NCBI GenBank assembly: GCA_029202985.1 | Contig: CP119316.1 | Location: forward strand, 2,108,001-2,172,000 | DNA length: 64,000 nucleotides | Reading direction: 5' to 3' | From: Candidatus Andeanibacterium colombiense | GTDB taxonomy: Bacteria; Pseudomonadota; Alphaproteobacteria; Sphingomonadales; Sphingomonadaceae | Part shown: piece after piece, positions 1-8,659 of the stretch | How the letters are laid out: the number at the start of each line of letters is the position of its first letter | Numbering within the stretch: the first letter of the stretch is position 1 | Notes under the pieces: generated by a model | Seen by the model: the letters and a program-made list of their open reading frames with translations, nothing else | What the model was told of the DNA's origin: nothing | The model's database searches: none | Program-made: the position numbers and the translations under genes

Positions 1-344
1 GTTTCGCCGCAATCGCCGTGCGTTGGATCGGGAATATCGCGAAGAAATACGAGCTGACCAACCAGCGGCTGATCATGCGCACGGGCCTGGTGTTCAAGCG
101 GGTGGACGAGATCGAGCTTTACCGGGTGAAGGATTCGCGGGTCGATTTCTCGATCATCAACCAGCTCACCGGGATCGGCACGATCACCCTGCGGTCGAGC
201 GACGTCAGCTCGGAACAGACCGACTTCAAGATCCGCGACGTGCCCTGCGCGCGCGACATTCGCGAGCAATTGCGCGGACTGGTCGACCGCGCACGCCAGC
301 GCCGCCAGGTCCGCGAATTCGACATCGACGAACGCGGTATCTGA
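1..344 (+). CDS. PH domain-containing membrane protein, C-terminal part
   Basis: Only the C-terminal part is present; the frame runs in from the left edge (first complete codon at base 3) and ends at TGA 342-344. The first residues are hydrophobic, as at the end of a membrane helix. The remainder has the pattern of the bacterial PH (YdbS/YdbT-like, bPH_2) domain: a lead-in like KYELTNQRL, then GLVFKRVDEIELYRVKDSRV, then a strand with TGIGTITLRSSD. Such proteins are small membrane proteins whose PH-like domain faces the cytosol; their biochemical role is mostly unknown. A basic segment rich in Arg follows, ending in DERGI. A GTG at 18 is internal, not the start. Family call fairly safe, function unknown. 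Confidence 0.75.
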   Translation, partial: FAAIAVRWIGNIAKKYELTNQRLIMRTGLVFKRVDEIELYRVKDSRVDFSIINQLTGIGTITLRSSDVSSEQTDFKIRDVPCARDIREQLRGLVDRARQRRQVREFDIDERGI

Positions 345-408
345 GACCGTCCCGCGGCCCGCCCGGAGCGAGCTTCGATCCGAGGCGATACGCAAAAACA
401 TGAAAGCC

Positions 409-452
409 AAAACGCAAATGGGCACCTCCGAAGAGACGCCCATTTGCGTTTT
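409..452. terminator. Rho-independent terminator (tRNA-Arg / PH-domain gene)
   Basis: A perfect 15-bp inverted repeat (arms 409-423 and 438-452, 14-base loop) begins with AAAA and ends with TTTT on the plus strand, so it can form a hairpin followed by a U tract on either strand. On the minus strand it starts directly at the CCA end of the tRNA; on the plus strand it follows the PH-domain gene. A bidirectional terminator is inferred. Confidence 0.8.
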
Positions 453-528
453 GGTGCACCCGACAGGATTCGAACCTGTGACCCCTGCCTTCGGAGGGCA
501 GTACTCTATCCAGCTGAGCTACGGGTGC
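452..528 (-). tRNA. tRNA-Arg (anticodon CCG)
   Basis: Read on the minus strand this 77-base gene folds as a complete cloverleaf: acceptor GCACCCG pairing with CGGGTGC, D arm with GCTCAGCTGGATAGAGT, anticodon stem CTGCC/GGCAG with loop CTCCGAA (anticodon CCG, arginine codon CGG), T arm with GGTTCGAATCC, discriminator A, and an encoded CCA end. The next bases downstream are its terminator hairpin. Confidence 0.95.
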
Positions 529-632
529 CCAAAACCAATGTCTGGGCCTTGATTCACGCTTCGGCCCTTCGGCCCGAAGCGATCAAGGCCCGGGCTGCGC
601 CGCCTAGCAACCCTGGCGCCCGTCGCCAAGGA

Positions 633-1076
633 TTAGTTCTTCTTGGCACCTTCGGCCTGGGCCTTCGCGGTCTGCGAGCCGCCTTCGCCGAACTGCCACA
701 GCTTCTTGCCGTTGGCCTTGGTGACGGTGACATTGAAGCCGCCGCGGCGCTTGTCACGCAGCGGGTAATAGGTGATGTCGATCTGCTCGCCCGGCTTGAT
801 CGAATCCCTTGCCCAGCCATAGCGGACGAGATGGTTGGGGCTCATGCCCTCGAGCGCCCATTTGTGCAGCTGCCCGTCGCGTTCCTTGACCGTGACGTAG
901 AGGAAGGTGTGCGGATTGGTCCATTCCCATTTGTCGACCGTCGCATGCTTCATCGGCAATTCCTTGCCCCATTCGAACATCGCGGTCGAATGGTGCGCGG
1001 CAAGCGGGGCGCCGATCAATACGGCGGCGCCGGCGGCGGCAAACAGGGCATTACGGCGCGTGATTTTCCCAGGCAT
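633..1076 (-). CDS. Exported DUF6152-family protein
   Basis: A 147-residue protein with a Tat-like leader (TRRNALFAAAG, then a hydrophobic run and an Ala-rich cleavage region near residue 27). The mature part starts AHHSTAMFEW and contains WEWTNPHTFLYV and WALEGMSPNHL, the pattern of the DUF6152 family of small periplasmic proteins. The His residues at the mature N-terminus could bind metal, but that is inference. It is divergent from another exported protein at 1251, with about 170 bases between them for promoters. Family function is not established. Confidence 0.75.
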   Translation of the reverse strand: MPGKITRRNALFAAAGAAVLIGAPLAAHHSTAMFEWGKELPMKHATVDKWEWTNPHTFLYVTVKERDGQLHKWALEGMSPNHLVRYGWARDSIKPGEQIDITYYPLRDKRRGGFNVTVTKANGKKLWQFGEGGSQTAKAQAEGAKKN

Positions 1077-1250
1077 TAGAGGCTCTCCATGCTCCCACCA
1101 TACTGAGCGTCGGCGGCGCTTTTCCCCTGTGTGACAAGCCAGCCGGACATAATCAACCCATTGCTTGACTTGGAACGGAATTCCGCCACATCTCGCGTGT
1201 CGGCGCGATGCGCCAGATCAAAATAGAACAGACCTTTCCGGAGAGTGCAC

Positions 1251-2090
1251 ATGAAGGGTTTTACCCGGTTTTCGAGCCTGCTCGCGGCCACCGCCGCGCT
1301 TGCGATCGTCGCCCCTGCCTCGGCACAGGAAACGCCGCGCGCGACCCAATATTCCGAAACGCTCAAGCTGCCCGACTGGGTCGGCATCTGGTATCCCGAC
1401 TGGAGCCAGCTGTTCGGCGGCCGCGCCGCGGCCAAGCCGCAGCTGACCCCGCAGGCGCAGGCCGCGTATGACAAATATCTCGCCGACACCAAGGCGAACG
1501 GCCCCGATCAATATGCGCAGGCGCATTGCCTGCCGCCGGGCCTGCCGGGCATGATGCAGCAGCCCTATCCGATCGAGATTCTCTACTCGCCCGGCCGCGT
1601 GACGATCTTCGCCGAAGCCTATTCGCAGGTCCGCCGCATCTACACCGACGGGCGCAAGAACCCCGCCGATCCCGACCTGTTCTTCAACGGCAATTCGGTC
1701 GGTCATTGGGAAGGCGATACGCTGGTGATCGAAACCGTCGGCCTCAACACCGAAACCCAGCTTGCCCCCGGCATCGGTCACAGCGAAAAATTACGGGTCG
1801 ACGAGAAGATCTGGCTCGAAAAGCCCGGCCAGCTGGTCGATGAAATGAGCTTCACCGATCCCGAGACGCTTACCGCGCCCTTCGTCACCCGGGTGGTCTA
1901 CAAGCTCGACAACCAGTTCCCGATTCGCGAATATGTCTGCGGCGAGAACAACCACCTGATCACCGGCGCGACCGGCGCGGGCGCGAACATCGATCTCGGG
2001 CTCGATCCGAACGATACGCCGGTCGAGGACGATCCGTTCGGCTCCGACGGCGATCCGGACGATGCCGCCCCGGCGCCCGCTGGCAATTGA
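1251..2090 (+). CDS. Exported protein of unknown function
   Basis: A 279-residue protein starting at ATG 1251, with GGAGAG about six bases upstream; an in-frame GTG six bases earlier is less likely. It has a signal peptide (hydrophobic residues 8-22, cleavage after APASA). The mature protein contains LPDWVGIWYPDWSQLF, a region with Cys in HCLPPGLPGM, and GHWEGDTLVIETVGLN, which recur in uncharacterised sphingomonad exported proteins often found with DUF6152 genes, such as its divergent neighbour. The C-terminus is acidic and low complexity (DPNDTPVEDD onward). No enzyme motif is recognisable. Confidence 0.7.
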   Translation: MKGFTRFSSLLAATAALAIVAPASAQETPRATQYSETLKLPDWVGIWYPDWSQLFGGRAAAKPQLTPQAQAAYDKYLADTKANGPDQYAQAHCLPPGLPGMMQQPYPIEILYSPGRVTIFAEAYSQVRRIYTDGRKNPADPDLFFNGNSVGHWEGDTLVIETVGLNTETQLAPGIGHSEKLRVDEKIWLEKPGQLVDEMSFTDPETLTAPFVTRVVYKLDNQFPIREYVCGENNHLITGATGAGANIDLGLDPNDTPVEDDPFGSDGDPDDAAPAPAGN

Positions 2091-2141
2091 GTTAAGGCCC
2101 GCTAACCAAATCGCAAAGACTCGGAGCGTAGGGCGGAAGGC

Positions 2142-2570
2142 ATGAGTGCGCTTCCGCCCAATTTTCCGAGCCCCGCGGCCCTGGCCGCCGCTACGCCTCT
2201 CGATGGGCGCGTTCCCTTTGGTTCCGCCGCCAGCGCGGTGAGCCTGAAATGGACCGCGCTGCAGGATGCTGGCGCGGTCGTCGCGATGCTGGCCGGGCTG
2301 GACCCCGAACGCGCCTCGCCCGAGATTCGCAATTTCCCGGCAGCGATTCGCACGGCCGGCGAATGGCGCCGGCACAGCGCAGAGAACGGGATCGACGATC
2401 TCGCCGCGATCATGGAACCCGGGATCGCCGCGCTGCTGGCGGTCAACGCCCGCGGCGCCGATCCCCATGCGCCCGCGCTGGCGCTGTGGCGCGAATTCCA
2501 CGCTGCCCGCACCGCGCTGCTGGCGTTGGTAGCGCCGGGCGACAAGGCCGGATCGCGCGACGACGCTTGA
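2142..2570 (+). CDS. Hypothetical protein, Ala-rich
   Basis: A 142-residue protein with no recognised domain. The sequence is Ala/Pro-rich with helical character (SLKWTALQDAGAVVAMLAGL; ALALWREFHAARTALLAL). It lies 51 bases after an exported-protein gene and just upstream of mmcB on the same strand, so co-transcription with mmcB is likely. An opposite-strand frame covers the same bases but lacks protein-like composition. No signal peptide or membrane helix. Existence moderately sure, function unknown. Confidence 0.55.
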   Translation: MSALPPNFPSPAALAAATPLDGRVPFGSAASAVSLKWTALQDAGAVVAMLAGLDPERASPEIRNFPAAIRTAGEWRRHSAENGIDDLAAIMEPGIAALLAVNARGADPHAPALALWREFHAARTALLALVAPGDKAGSRDDA

Positions 2571-2601
2571 CCAGGTTCTCCTAATGTTCCACCGAGGGGG
2601 C

Positions 2602-3123
2602 ATGGGCGAATCTCGGAAAATCCTCACTCCCCACCAGCAGACGGCCGACCAGGAAGCGGCCGAGCGCCATGCACAGGCTATAGCGCGCGGCATCTGCCGG
2701 CTGTTCGCGCGCAACGACATCTGGTGCCTCGGCGAAATGCCGCTGCGCAACGGACGCCGTGCCGATCTGATGGGGATCGATGCGAAGGGCCAGATCATCA
2801 TCGTCGAGATCAAGGTCGCCCGCGCGGACCTGCTCGGCGATGCCAAATGGCCCGACTATCTCGATTTCTGCGACCGCTTCTTCTGGGGCCTCTCGCCCGA
2901 ACTCGATCGGGCCTGCCTCGAGGACGACTGCTTCATGCCGGACCATTGCGGGGTGATCGTGGCCGACGGCTATGACGCCGAGATCGTCCGCCCGGCCCCG
3001 CTCAAGCCGCTCGCGGCGGCGCGCCGCAAGGTCGAGGTCGAGCGGCTCGCTCGCGCGGCGCTGCGGCGCCAGCTCGGGCTGATCGATCCGCAATGCGAAG
3101 CGCTGGGCCGATTCAGCGACTGA
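2602..3123 (+). CDS. mmcB: MmcB-family DNA repair protein (putative endonuclease)
   Basis: A 173-residue protein of the MmcB family, DNA-damage-inducible in alphaproteobacteria and thought to be a nuclease of the PD-(D/E)XK fold. The motif elements are visible: NGRRADLMGI (Asp) followed by IIIVEIKVARADLLGDAKWPDY, which gives the D...ExK signature, then DYLDFCDRFFW. I place the start at ATG 2602 behind GAGGGGG; an upstream ATG at 2584 would add six residues. It ends 19 bases before the converging asd stop. Family call good; substrate unknown. Confidence 0.8.
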   Translation: MGESRKILTPHQQTADQEAAERHAQAIARGICRLFARNDIWCLGEMPLRNGRRADLMGIDAKGQIIIVEIKVARADLLGDAKWPDYLDFCDRFFWGLSPELDRACLEDDCFMPDHCGVIVADGYDAEIVRPAPLKPLAAARRKVEVERLARAALRRQLGLIDPQCEALGRFSD

Positions 3124-3142
3124 ACCGGCCCAGTCTGACAGC

Positions 3143-4183
3143 TCAGCCGAGCATGCATTCGGCGATCTGTACCGCGTTGAGCGCGGCACCTTTCCGCAGA
3201 TTGTCGCCCGCCACGAACAGCGCGAGCCCGTGGACCACGGTAGGGTCGCGGCGCACGCGGCCGACGAACACCGGATCCTTGCCGGTCGCGTCGAGCGGAT
3301 TGGGCACTTCGGTCACCACCACGCCCGGCGCGGATTGCAGCAACTCGAGCGCGCGCTCAGGCGAGAGCGGGCGCTCGAACTCGGCATTGAGCGATAGCGA
3401 ATGGCCGGTGAACACCGGCACGCGGACGCAGGTAGCCGAAACCGTCAATTCGGGCAGGCCGAGGATCTTGCGGCTCTCGTCGCGCAATTTCAGCTCTTCC
3501 TCGGTATAATCATCCTCGCCCAGCACGTAGTTCAGCGGCACGACGTTGAAGCCGATCGGCACCGCCCATTTGCGCGCGGCGCCGAGCGCGACCGCTTGGC
3601 CGTCACGCGCCAGCAGCGCGCAATCCGGCGCGCCGGCGACGATCTGGTCGCGCAGGATCTCGACCCCTTCGATGCCGCCGCCCGACACTGCCTGATACGT
3701 GCTCGCGACCAGCCGCTTCAGCCCGGCCTCGTCATGCAGCACCTTGAGCACCGGCATCGCGGCCATCGTGGTGCAGTTGGGATTGGCGACGATCCCCTTG
3801 GGCAGGTTCGCCAAGGCTTCCGGATTGACCTCGGCCACCACCAGCGGGACGTCGGGATCGGAACGCCAGGCCGAGCTGTTGTCGATCACCACCGCACCGG
3901 CCGCGGCGACCCTGGGTGCGAGCGCCTTCGAGGTCGAACCGCCGGCCGAGAAGAACACCACGTCGAGCCCGGCGAAATCCGCGCTCGCGGCATCTTCGAT
4001 GATCAGTTCCTCACCGCGGAACTTCACCATGTTGCCGGCCGAGCGGGCCGAGGCGAACAGGCGCAGCGAGGCGAGCGGGAAGGCGCGTTCTTCCAGCAGC
4101 GCGAGCATCATCCCGCCGACAAGGCCGGTGGCGCCGACGATGCCGACCTTGGGATTGGCGGGCAGGGTGTGGATAGAGGTCAT
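3143..4183 (-). CDS. asd: Aspartate-semialdehyde dehydrogenase
   Basis: 346 residues, usual length. The enzyme reduces L-aspartyl-4-phosphate to aspartate semialdehyde with NADPH, feeding lysine/diaminopimelate, threonine and methionine synthesis. It has the Rossmann motif GIVGATGLVGGMM at residues 14-26, the active-site segment VANPNCTTMAAM with catalytic Cys137, SGGGIEGVE, and late motifs PVFTGHSLSL and DNLRKGAALN. The start is ATG 4183 with CAGGAG nine bases upstream; the frame stays open 35 codons further but those residues are not protein-like. Monocistronic, converging with mmcB. Confidence 0.95.
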   Translation of the reverse strand: MTSIHTLPANPKVGIVGATGLVGGMMLALLEERAFPLASLRLFASARSAGNMVKFRGEELIIEDAASADFAGLDVVFFSAGGSTSKALAPRVAAAGAVVIDNSSAWRSDPDVPLVVAEVNPEALANLPKGIVANPNCTTMAAMPVLKVLHDEAGLKRLVASTYQAVSGGGIEGVEILRDQIVAGAPDCALLARDGQAVALGAARKWAVPIGFNVVPLNYVLGEDDYTEEELKLRDESRKILGLPELTVSATCVRVPVFTGHSLSLNAEFERPLSPERALELLQSAPGVVVTEVPNPLDATGKDPVFVGRVRRDPTVVHGLALFVAGDNLRKGAALNAVQIAECMLG

Positions 4184-4432
4184 GAAATGCGTCTCCTGTA
4201 AGGGCGGAGGCGCGGGGTTGCTGCCGTTCGAGGAGCCCCGCGCATCCGCGGGGCGTTCCGGTTGGCTAGCGTGTGACCGGCAGCGCAACCCGAACCGCCC
4301 CGCACATGCGGGCCGGCTTCGGGGTAATCGATTTGATCGCGCGACAGGTCATCGCCGGCGCCGTTAGCGAGGCCGACCCGGATTGTAAATCCGCAAACGC
4401 CCGCCGGCAATTCGGTTCGCCGCGCAATTTTC
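4184..4432. other. Divergent intergenic region asd / rhlE, upstream half
   Basis: No gene is visible between the asd start and the rhlE promoter. The stretch contains a GC-rich inverted repeat around 4235-4258 (CCCCGCGCATCCGCGGGG core) close to the asd side and no convincing RNA gene. The asd promoter presumably lies here, but I could not pick a clear -35/-10 pair. Confidence 0.4.
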
Positions 4433-4662
4433 TTGCTTTTTGTTGCAATGCACACTAGATGCGCCTCTGTAACCGGCGCCCGGGGCCAAACCCCAGCGCA
4501 GTTCCGGCAGCGTGAGGACAGCGGGCATTCCCCGCAGATCCGCCCGAACCATCGGTTGCCCGTATCGCTGAAGCAGCCTCTTCACGCAGGGTCGCATCGT
4601 AGACGAACCCTGTGTCGCGCCGGTCTCACGGCTGCGCGCCGCTGCATATTTGAAAGATTTTC
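4433..4662 (+). promoter_or_regulatory. Putative sigma70 promoter and ~200-base leader of the helicase gene
   Basis: TTGCTT (4433-4438) and TAGATG (4456-4461) are separated by exactly 17 bases, a plausible housekeeping promoter reading toward rhlE. Transcription would start near 4468, leaving a leader of about 195 bases with no open reading frame. Long leaders are common on cold-induced DEAD-box helicase messages; control by RNA structure here is inference. Confidence 0.45.
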
Positions 4663-6405
4663 ATGTCCTATTTTTCCGACCTCGGCCTGGCCGAGCCTAT
4701 CCTTCGTGCACTCGAAACGAAGGGCTATTCCGATCCCACCCCGATCCAGCGCGAGGCGATTCCCGCACTGCTTGAAGGGCGCGATCTGCTCGGCATCGCC
4801 CAGACCGGCACCGGCAAGACCGCGGCCTTCTCGCTGCCCTCGCTCCACCGCCTGGCCGCGAACCCGCAGCCGCGCCAGAACGCGGCCTGCCGCATGCTAG
4901 TGCTGTCGCCGACCCGTGAACTCGCGGCCCAGATCGCCGAGAACATGCGCGGCTATGCCAAGTATCTGAACCTCTCGGTCCAGTGCATCTTCGGCGGCGT
5001 GCCCGTGGGCAAGCAGGCCCGCGCGCTGACCGGCGGGGTCGATATCCTCGTCGCCACTCCCGGCCGCCTGCTCGACCTGATCGACCAGCGCGCGCTGACC
5101 CTGCGCCATGTCGAGATCTTCGTGCTCGACGAAGCCGACCAGATGATGGACCTCGGCTTCATCAAGCCGCTGACCCGTGTCGCGGCGATGCTGCCCGAAA
5201 GCCGTCAGAGCCTGTTCTTCTCGGCCACCATGCCGCAGACGATCGCCGATCTCGGCAAGCGCTTCATCAAGAACCCGGTGAAGGTCGAGGTCGCGCCGCA
5301 GTCGACCACCGCCGAACGGGTCGAGCAATATGTCACCTTCATCGACCAGAAGGAGAAGCAGGCGCTGCTGACCCTCAAGCTGCGCGCCGGCCTCGCCGAC
5401 AAGAGCATCGACCGCGCACTGGTGTTCACCCGCACCAAGCACGGCGCCGACCGCGTCGTCCGCCACCTGGTCACCGCGGGCGTCACCGCTGCCGCGATCC
5501 ACGGCAACAAGAGCCAGGCGCAGCGCACCGCCGCGCTCGGCGCCTTCCGCACCGGCCACACGCCGGTGCTGGTCGCGACCGACATCGCCGCACGCGGGAT
5601 CGACGTTTCGGGGGTGAGCCATGTGTTCAACTTCGAACTGCCGAACGTGTCCGAGCAATATGTCCACCGCATCGGCCGCACCGCGCGCGCCGGGGCCGAC
5701 GGCATCGCGCTGAGCTTCGTGGCCGGCGACGAGAAAGCCTATCTGCGCGACATCGAGAAGCTGATCGGCACCAAGCTGGCGGCGCTGCCGCTGCCCGACG
5801 ATTTCCAGAAGGAAGCCGCACGGCTTCCGGCACCGTCGCGCAAACCGGCCGAGGCCGCCCAGGACGCCCGCCGCGACGAACGCGACCAGCGTGGCCGGAG
5901 CGGTAATCGCAGCAGTGGTGGGCGCAGCAGCGGCGGCGGCAACCGCAACGATCGCGGTCCGCGCCGTGAAGCCACCGGTGGCGGCGAACGCCGCGAGCGC
6001 GACCAGCGCGGCCCGGTGTTCAACCCGCTCGGCGAGCGCAGCGAGCGCCAGGGCGGCGAAGCCCGGCGCGAGCGTCCGCAAGGCGAACGCGGCCAGCCGG
6101 GCGAGCGCCGCGAGTTCCGTAACGACCGCCGCCCCGAGCCCCGCGACGCGCGTTCGGATCAGCGCCCCGATAACCGCGGCGAGCGTCGTCCGGACCAGCG
6201 CAGCGAACACCGGAACGAACCGCGCGGCGACCGCCGCCCGCAGGAGCATCGCTCGGGCGAGCAGCGCGGCGGCACCGACAATCGCGGCCAGGGCGCCAAG
6301 CCCAAGGGCAAGTTCCGTTCGAAGCAGCCGTGGAAGAGCGATTCCGCCGCGCGCGGCGTGACCGCGCCGAACAGCGGCCGGGCACAGGTCCACCGCAAGG
6401 TCTGA
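4663..6405 (+). CDS. rhlE: DEAD-box ATP-dependent RNA helicase, RhlE-type, with long RG/RD-rich tail
   Basis: 580 residues. It unwinds RNA duplexes with ATP, acting in ribosome assembly, RNA decay or cold adaptation. The motifs are complete: Q motif (GYSDPTPIQREAIP), motif I AQTGTGKT at about 46-53, Ia PTRELA, Ib TPGRL, motif II DEAD in VLDEADQMMDLGF, III SAT, V ATDIAARGIDV, VI HRIGRTARAG. From about residue 385 to the end the protein is low complexity, packed with Arg, Gly, Asp, Glu and Gln (RGGEARRERPQGERG style), then a short basic end. Such tails bind RNA non-specifically and promote condensates. Substrate specificity cannot be read from sequence. Confidence 0.93.
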   Translation: MSYFSDLGLAEPILRALETKGYSDPTPIQREAIPALLEGRDLLGIAQTGTGKTAAFSLPSLHRLAANPQPRQNAACRMLVLSPTRELAAQIAENMRGYAKYLNLSVQCIFGGVPVGKQARALTGGVDILVATPGRLLDLIDQRALTLRHVEIFVLDEADQMMDLGFIKPLTRVAAMLPESRQSLFFSATMPQTIADLGKRFIKNPVKVEVAPQSTTAERVEQYVTFIDQKEKQALLTLKLRAGLADKSIDRALVFTRTKHGADRVVRHLVTAGVTAAAIHGNKSQAQRTAALGAFRTGHTPVLVATDIAARGIDVSGVSHVFNFELPNVSEQYVHRIGRTARAGADGIALSFVAGDEKAYLRDIEKLIGTKLAALPLPDDFQKEAARLPAPSRKPAEAAQDARRDERDQRGRSGNRSSGGRSSGGGNRNDRGPRREATGGGERRERDQRGPVFNPLGERSERQGGEARRERPQGERGQPGERREFRNDRRPEPRDARSDQRPDNRGERRPDQRSEHRNEPRGDRRPQEHRSGEQRGGTDNRGQGAKPKGKFRSKQPWKSDSAARGVTAPNSGRAQVHRKV

Positions 6406-6410
6406 TTGCC

Positions 6411-6450
6411 AAAAGCGCCGGCCCGGATCCGTCCGGGCCGGCCGCTTGCT
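6411..6450. terminator. Bidirectional terminator between rhlE and the DsbA-like gene
   Basis: Between two converging genes there is a GC-rich inverted repeat: CCGGCCCGGA pairs with TCCGGGCCGG over ten bases, extended by AAGCG/CGCTT with one bulged base. It is flanked by AAAA on the left and a pyrimidine-rich GCTTGCTT on the right. It would serve both transcripts. Confidence 0.65.
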
Positions 6451-6453
6451 TAC

Positions 6454-7191
6454 CTATTTACCGGCGCGGGCCCGCATCACTGCCTGGGCCAGCACATCGC
6501 GGCTCAGCGCGCCCGAGAACCCTTCATCGCCGATCACCCAGGCAGGTGTGCCGCTGAAGCCGGCGGCTTCGGCCACGCGGCCGTTGTTCTCGATTTCCGA
6601 ATCATATTTGCCGCTCGCGATGGCCGCCTTGGCCTTCGCCAGATCGAGCCCCGCGGCGCGGGCCGCCGCGTCGATCGTTTCGGGCGAGAGGTGATCGTGG
6701 CTGAACATCGCCTTGTGGAATGCGGCATAGCGGCCCTGGTCGGCCGCCGCCAAGGCCATGCGCGCGGCGTCCTCGCTCTGGGGGCTCAGCACAGCTTCTT
6801 CGCGCAGCACGACCTTGAGATCCTTGTTGGCCGCGATCAGCGCCTCGACCTCGGGCACGCTCAGCCGGCAATAGGGGCAGGCATAGTCGCTGAATTCGAC
6901 CAGCGTCACCGTACCGTTGGGATTGCCGAGCACCGCGCCCGGATAGGGATTTTCCAGCGCCCCGCGGAGCGGCGCGAGCCGTGCCGCAAGCTCGCGCTGC
7001 TGCATCCGCTGCATCGCCTGGGGCAGAATCTCGGGATGGTCGAGGATATAGTCGCGCACGATCGTCTCGGTTGCGCCCCGCCCGGCACCGCTGACCTGCC
7101 ACGCCCAGCCGCCGGCAAAGCCGAGCAGCGCGGCACCCAGCGCGATTGCCAGCGTCGATGAAATGCCGCCGAAGCGAATACGATCTCCCAT
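6454..7191 (-). CDS. DsbA-family thiol:disulfide oxidoreductase
   Basis: A 245-residue exported, probably membrane-anchored protein. It has an N-terminal hydrophobic segment (LAIALGAALLGFAGG, about residues 13-27), an N-terminal helical extension of the Com1/ScsC-like kind, then the thioredoxin fold with active site ACPYCRLSVPE and the cis-Pro region SGTPAWVIG. It should oxidise or isomerise disulfides in periplasmic proteins. The start is ATG 7191, 11 bases after the stop of the M48 protease gene; a TTG at 7227 would overlap that gene. Likely co-transcribed with it as an envelope protein-quality unit. Confidence 0.85.
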   Translation of the reverse strand: MGDRIRFGGISSTLAIALGAALLGFAGGWAWQVSGAGRGATETIVRDYILDHPEILPQAMQRMQQRELAARLAPLRGALENPYPGAVLGNPNGTVTLVEFSDYACPYCRLSVPEVEALIAANKDLKVVLREEAVLSPQSEDAARMALAAADQGRYAAFHKAMFSHDHLSPETIDAAARAAGLDLAKAKAAIASGKYDSEIENNGRVAEAAGFSGTPAWVIGDEGFSGALSRDVLAQAVMRARAGK

Positions 7192-7201
7192 GGCAGGGTC
7201 G

Positions 7202-8569
7202 CTACCTGCGCTTCTTGCCGCGTTCAAGCTCGGCCTTGGCCGCGAGCGCGATGTCGCCGGCGCGAATCCAGTCGGGCGAACCGGCCGGCAGGCCCTGTTC
7301 GGCCGCCTCGGCGCTGCGCATCGCCTGTTCCATGTCCCCGCTCAGCGATTGCTGTTCGGCGCTGGCGAGCCGGGCGCGCGGCAGGTCGCCCTGGTTGGCG
7401 TAGATCACCCCGAGCTGGTACCACGCGAACGGATTTTCGCGATCGCGCGCGACCGCCGACTTGAGCACCCGTGCCGCCTCGTCGAAATACTCAGGCTTCT
7501 CGGTCGCGATCAGCGCGTGGCCGAAGGTCGTCGCAATCAGCGGAGTGTTGCCGGTCATCTGGGTTGCCCGCCGCAGCGGGTCGATCGCTTCGGCCGGGCG
7601 TCCCGATTCGAGCAGGATCTGGCCTTCGAGTTCAAGAAAATAGGGATCGGCCGGATCCGCCGCGATCAGCGCCTGGGTTTCGGCCAGTGCTTTGTCGACC
7701 TGCGCATCCTTGTGATAGGCATAGGCGCGGGCATAGCGCGCGGGGACCCCGGTCATATAGGGCGGATAGCTGCGCAAGGTGTCCGCCGGGGTCGCGAGAT
7801 AGCCATAGAGCTTGGCCTTCGCGCGCAGGAAGCGGTCCTGCAGCACCGGATCGTCGGGGGTGTTCCACGCGGGATCCGCCTCGTAATCGTGCTCCAGCGT
7901 CGCGATGCGGTCCATCGTCATCGGGTGGCTGCGGGAGTAGGAGGCCTCGTCGCTCTGATCGTAGCCATAGCGGAATTCCTGGTTCGCGAGCTTCTTGAAG
8001 AAGCTCAGCGAGCCGCGGCCCGAGATATGCGCCTTGGACAGATATTGCACACCGGCGGCATCCGCGGTCGCTTCCTGCGTGCGGCTGAAGGCGAGATATT
8101 TGCCCATCGCGGCTTGCTGGCCGGCGGCCAGGATGCCCATCCCGGCCTCACCGGCGCCCGCCGCCATCGCCGCGACGCCCAGGAGCAGCGACAGGATCGT
8201 GATCCCGGTCGGCGCTTCGAGCCCTTCGGAACTCAGCGGCACATGGCCGCCCATGATATGGCCGAGTTCGTGGGCGAGCACGCCCTGAACCTCGTTCGCG
8301 CTGTCGGCCGCTTCGAGCAGCCCGCTGTGCACGTAGATCCGCTGCCCGCCGGCGACGAAGGCGTTGAGGGTGTTGTCCTGCAACAGCACGACCTGCACCG
8401 CGCCCTTGGGCATGCCGGCGGCCACGGTCAGCGGATCCATCATGTCCTGCAGGAGTTTTTCGGTCTCGGCATCGCGCAGGATCGATTGGGCGGCCACCGG
8501 CTGGGCCGCGATCTGCAGCAGGGCGAAGGCCGCGGCAAAGCGGGCGAGGAAGCGGAGCGACCTTGGCAT
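7202..8569 (-). CDS. Periplasmic M48 metalloprotease with TPR repeats (BepA-like)
   Basis: 455 residues with a signal peptide cleaved after VAAQ near residue 28. The zinc protease signature is VLAHELGHIMGGH with His100, Glu101 and His104; the third ligand is likely Glu in RTQEATADAAGVQYL. After a hydrophobic stretch (ITILSLLLGVAAMAAGA) the C-terminal half is TPR-like helical repeats (about 290-440), ending in a basic tail. This is the BepA/YfgC layout, an outer-membrane assembly protease and chaperone. It precedes a DsbA-like gene on the same strand, which fits periplasmic folding control. Confidence 0.88.
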   Translation of the reverse strand: MPRSLRFLARFAAAFALLQIAAQPVAAQSILRDAETEKLLQDMMDPLTVAAGMPKGAVQVVLLQDNTLNAFVAGGQRIYVHSGLLEAADSANEVQGVLAHELGHIMGGHVPLSSEGLEAPTGITILSLLLGVAAMAAGAGEAGMGILAAGQQAAMGKYLAFSRTQEATADAAGVQYLSKAHISGRGSLSFFKKLANQEFRYGYDQSDEASYSRSHPMTMDRIATLEHDYEADPAWNTPDDPVLQDRFLRAKAKLYGYLATPADTLRSYPPYMTGVPARYARAYAYHKDAQVDKALAETQALIAADPADPYFLELEGQILLESGRPAEAIDPLRRATQMTGNTPLIATTFGHALIATEKPEYFDEAARVLKSAVARDRENPFAWYQLGVIYANQGDLPRARLASAEQQSLSGDMEQAMRSAEAAEQGLPAGSPDWIRAGDIALAAKAELERGKKRR

Positions 8570-8659
8570 GTGCGGCCCTGTTAGCTGCCTGGCGCCTTAA
8601 CCGGCGCTGAAACAAGGGTGGGCTTCGCCGCTTTCGAACCGCAAAGCAAGTGCGGCGGA

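Noticed and set aside
4897..6393. 498-codon frame on the minus strand opposite rhlE
   Set aside because: Antisense to a helicase with all motifs; its Ala/Leu-rich start mirrors the Arg/Gly-rich tail of the helicase.
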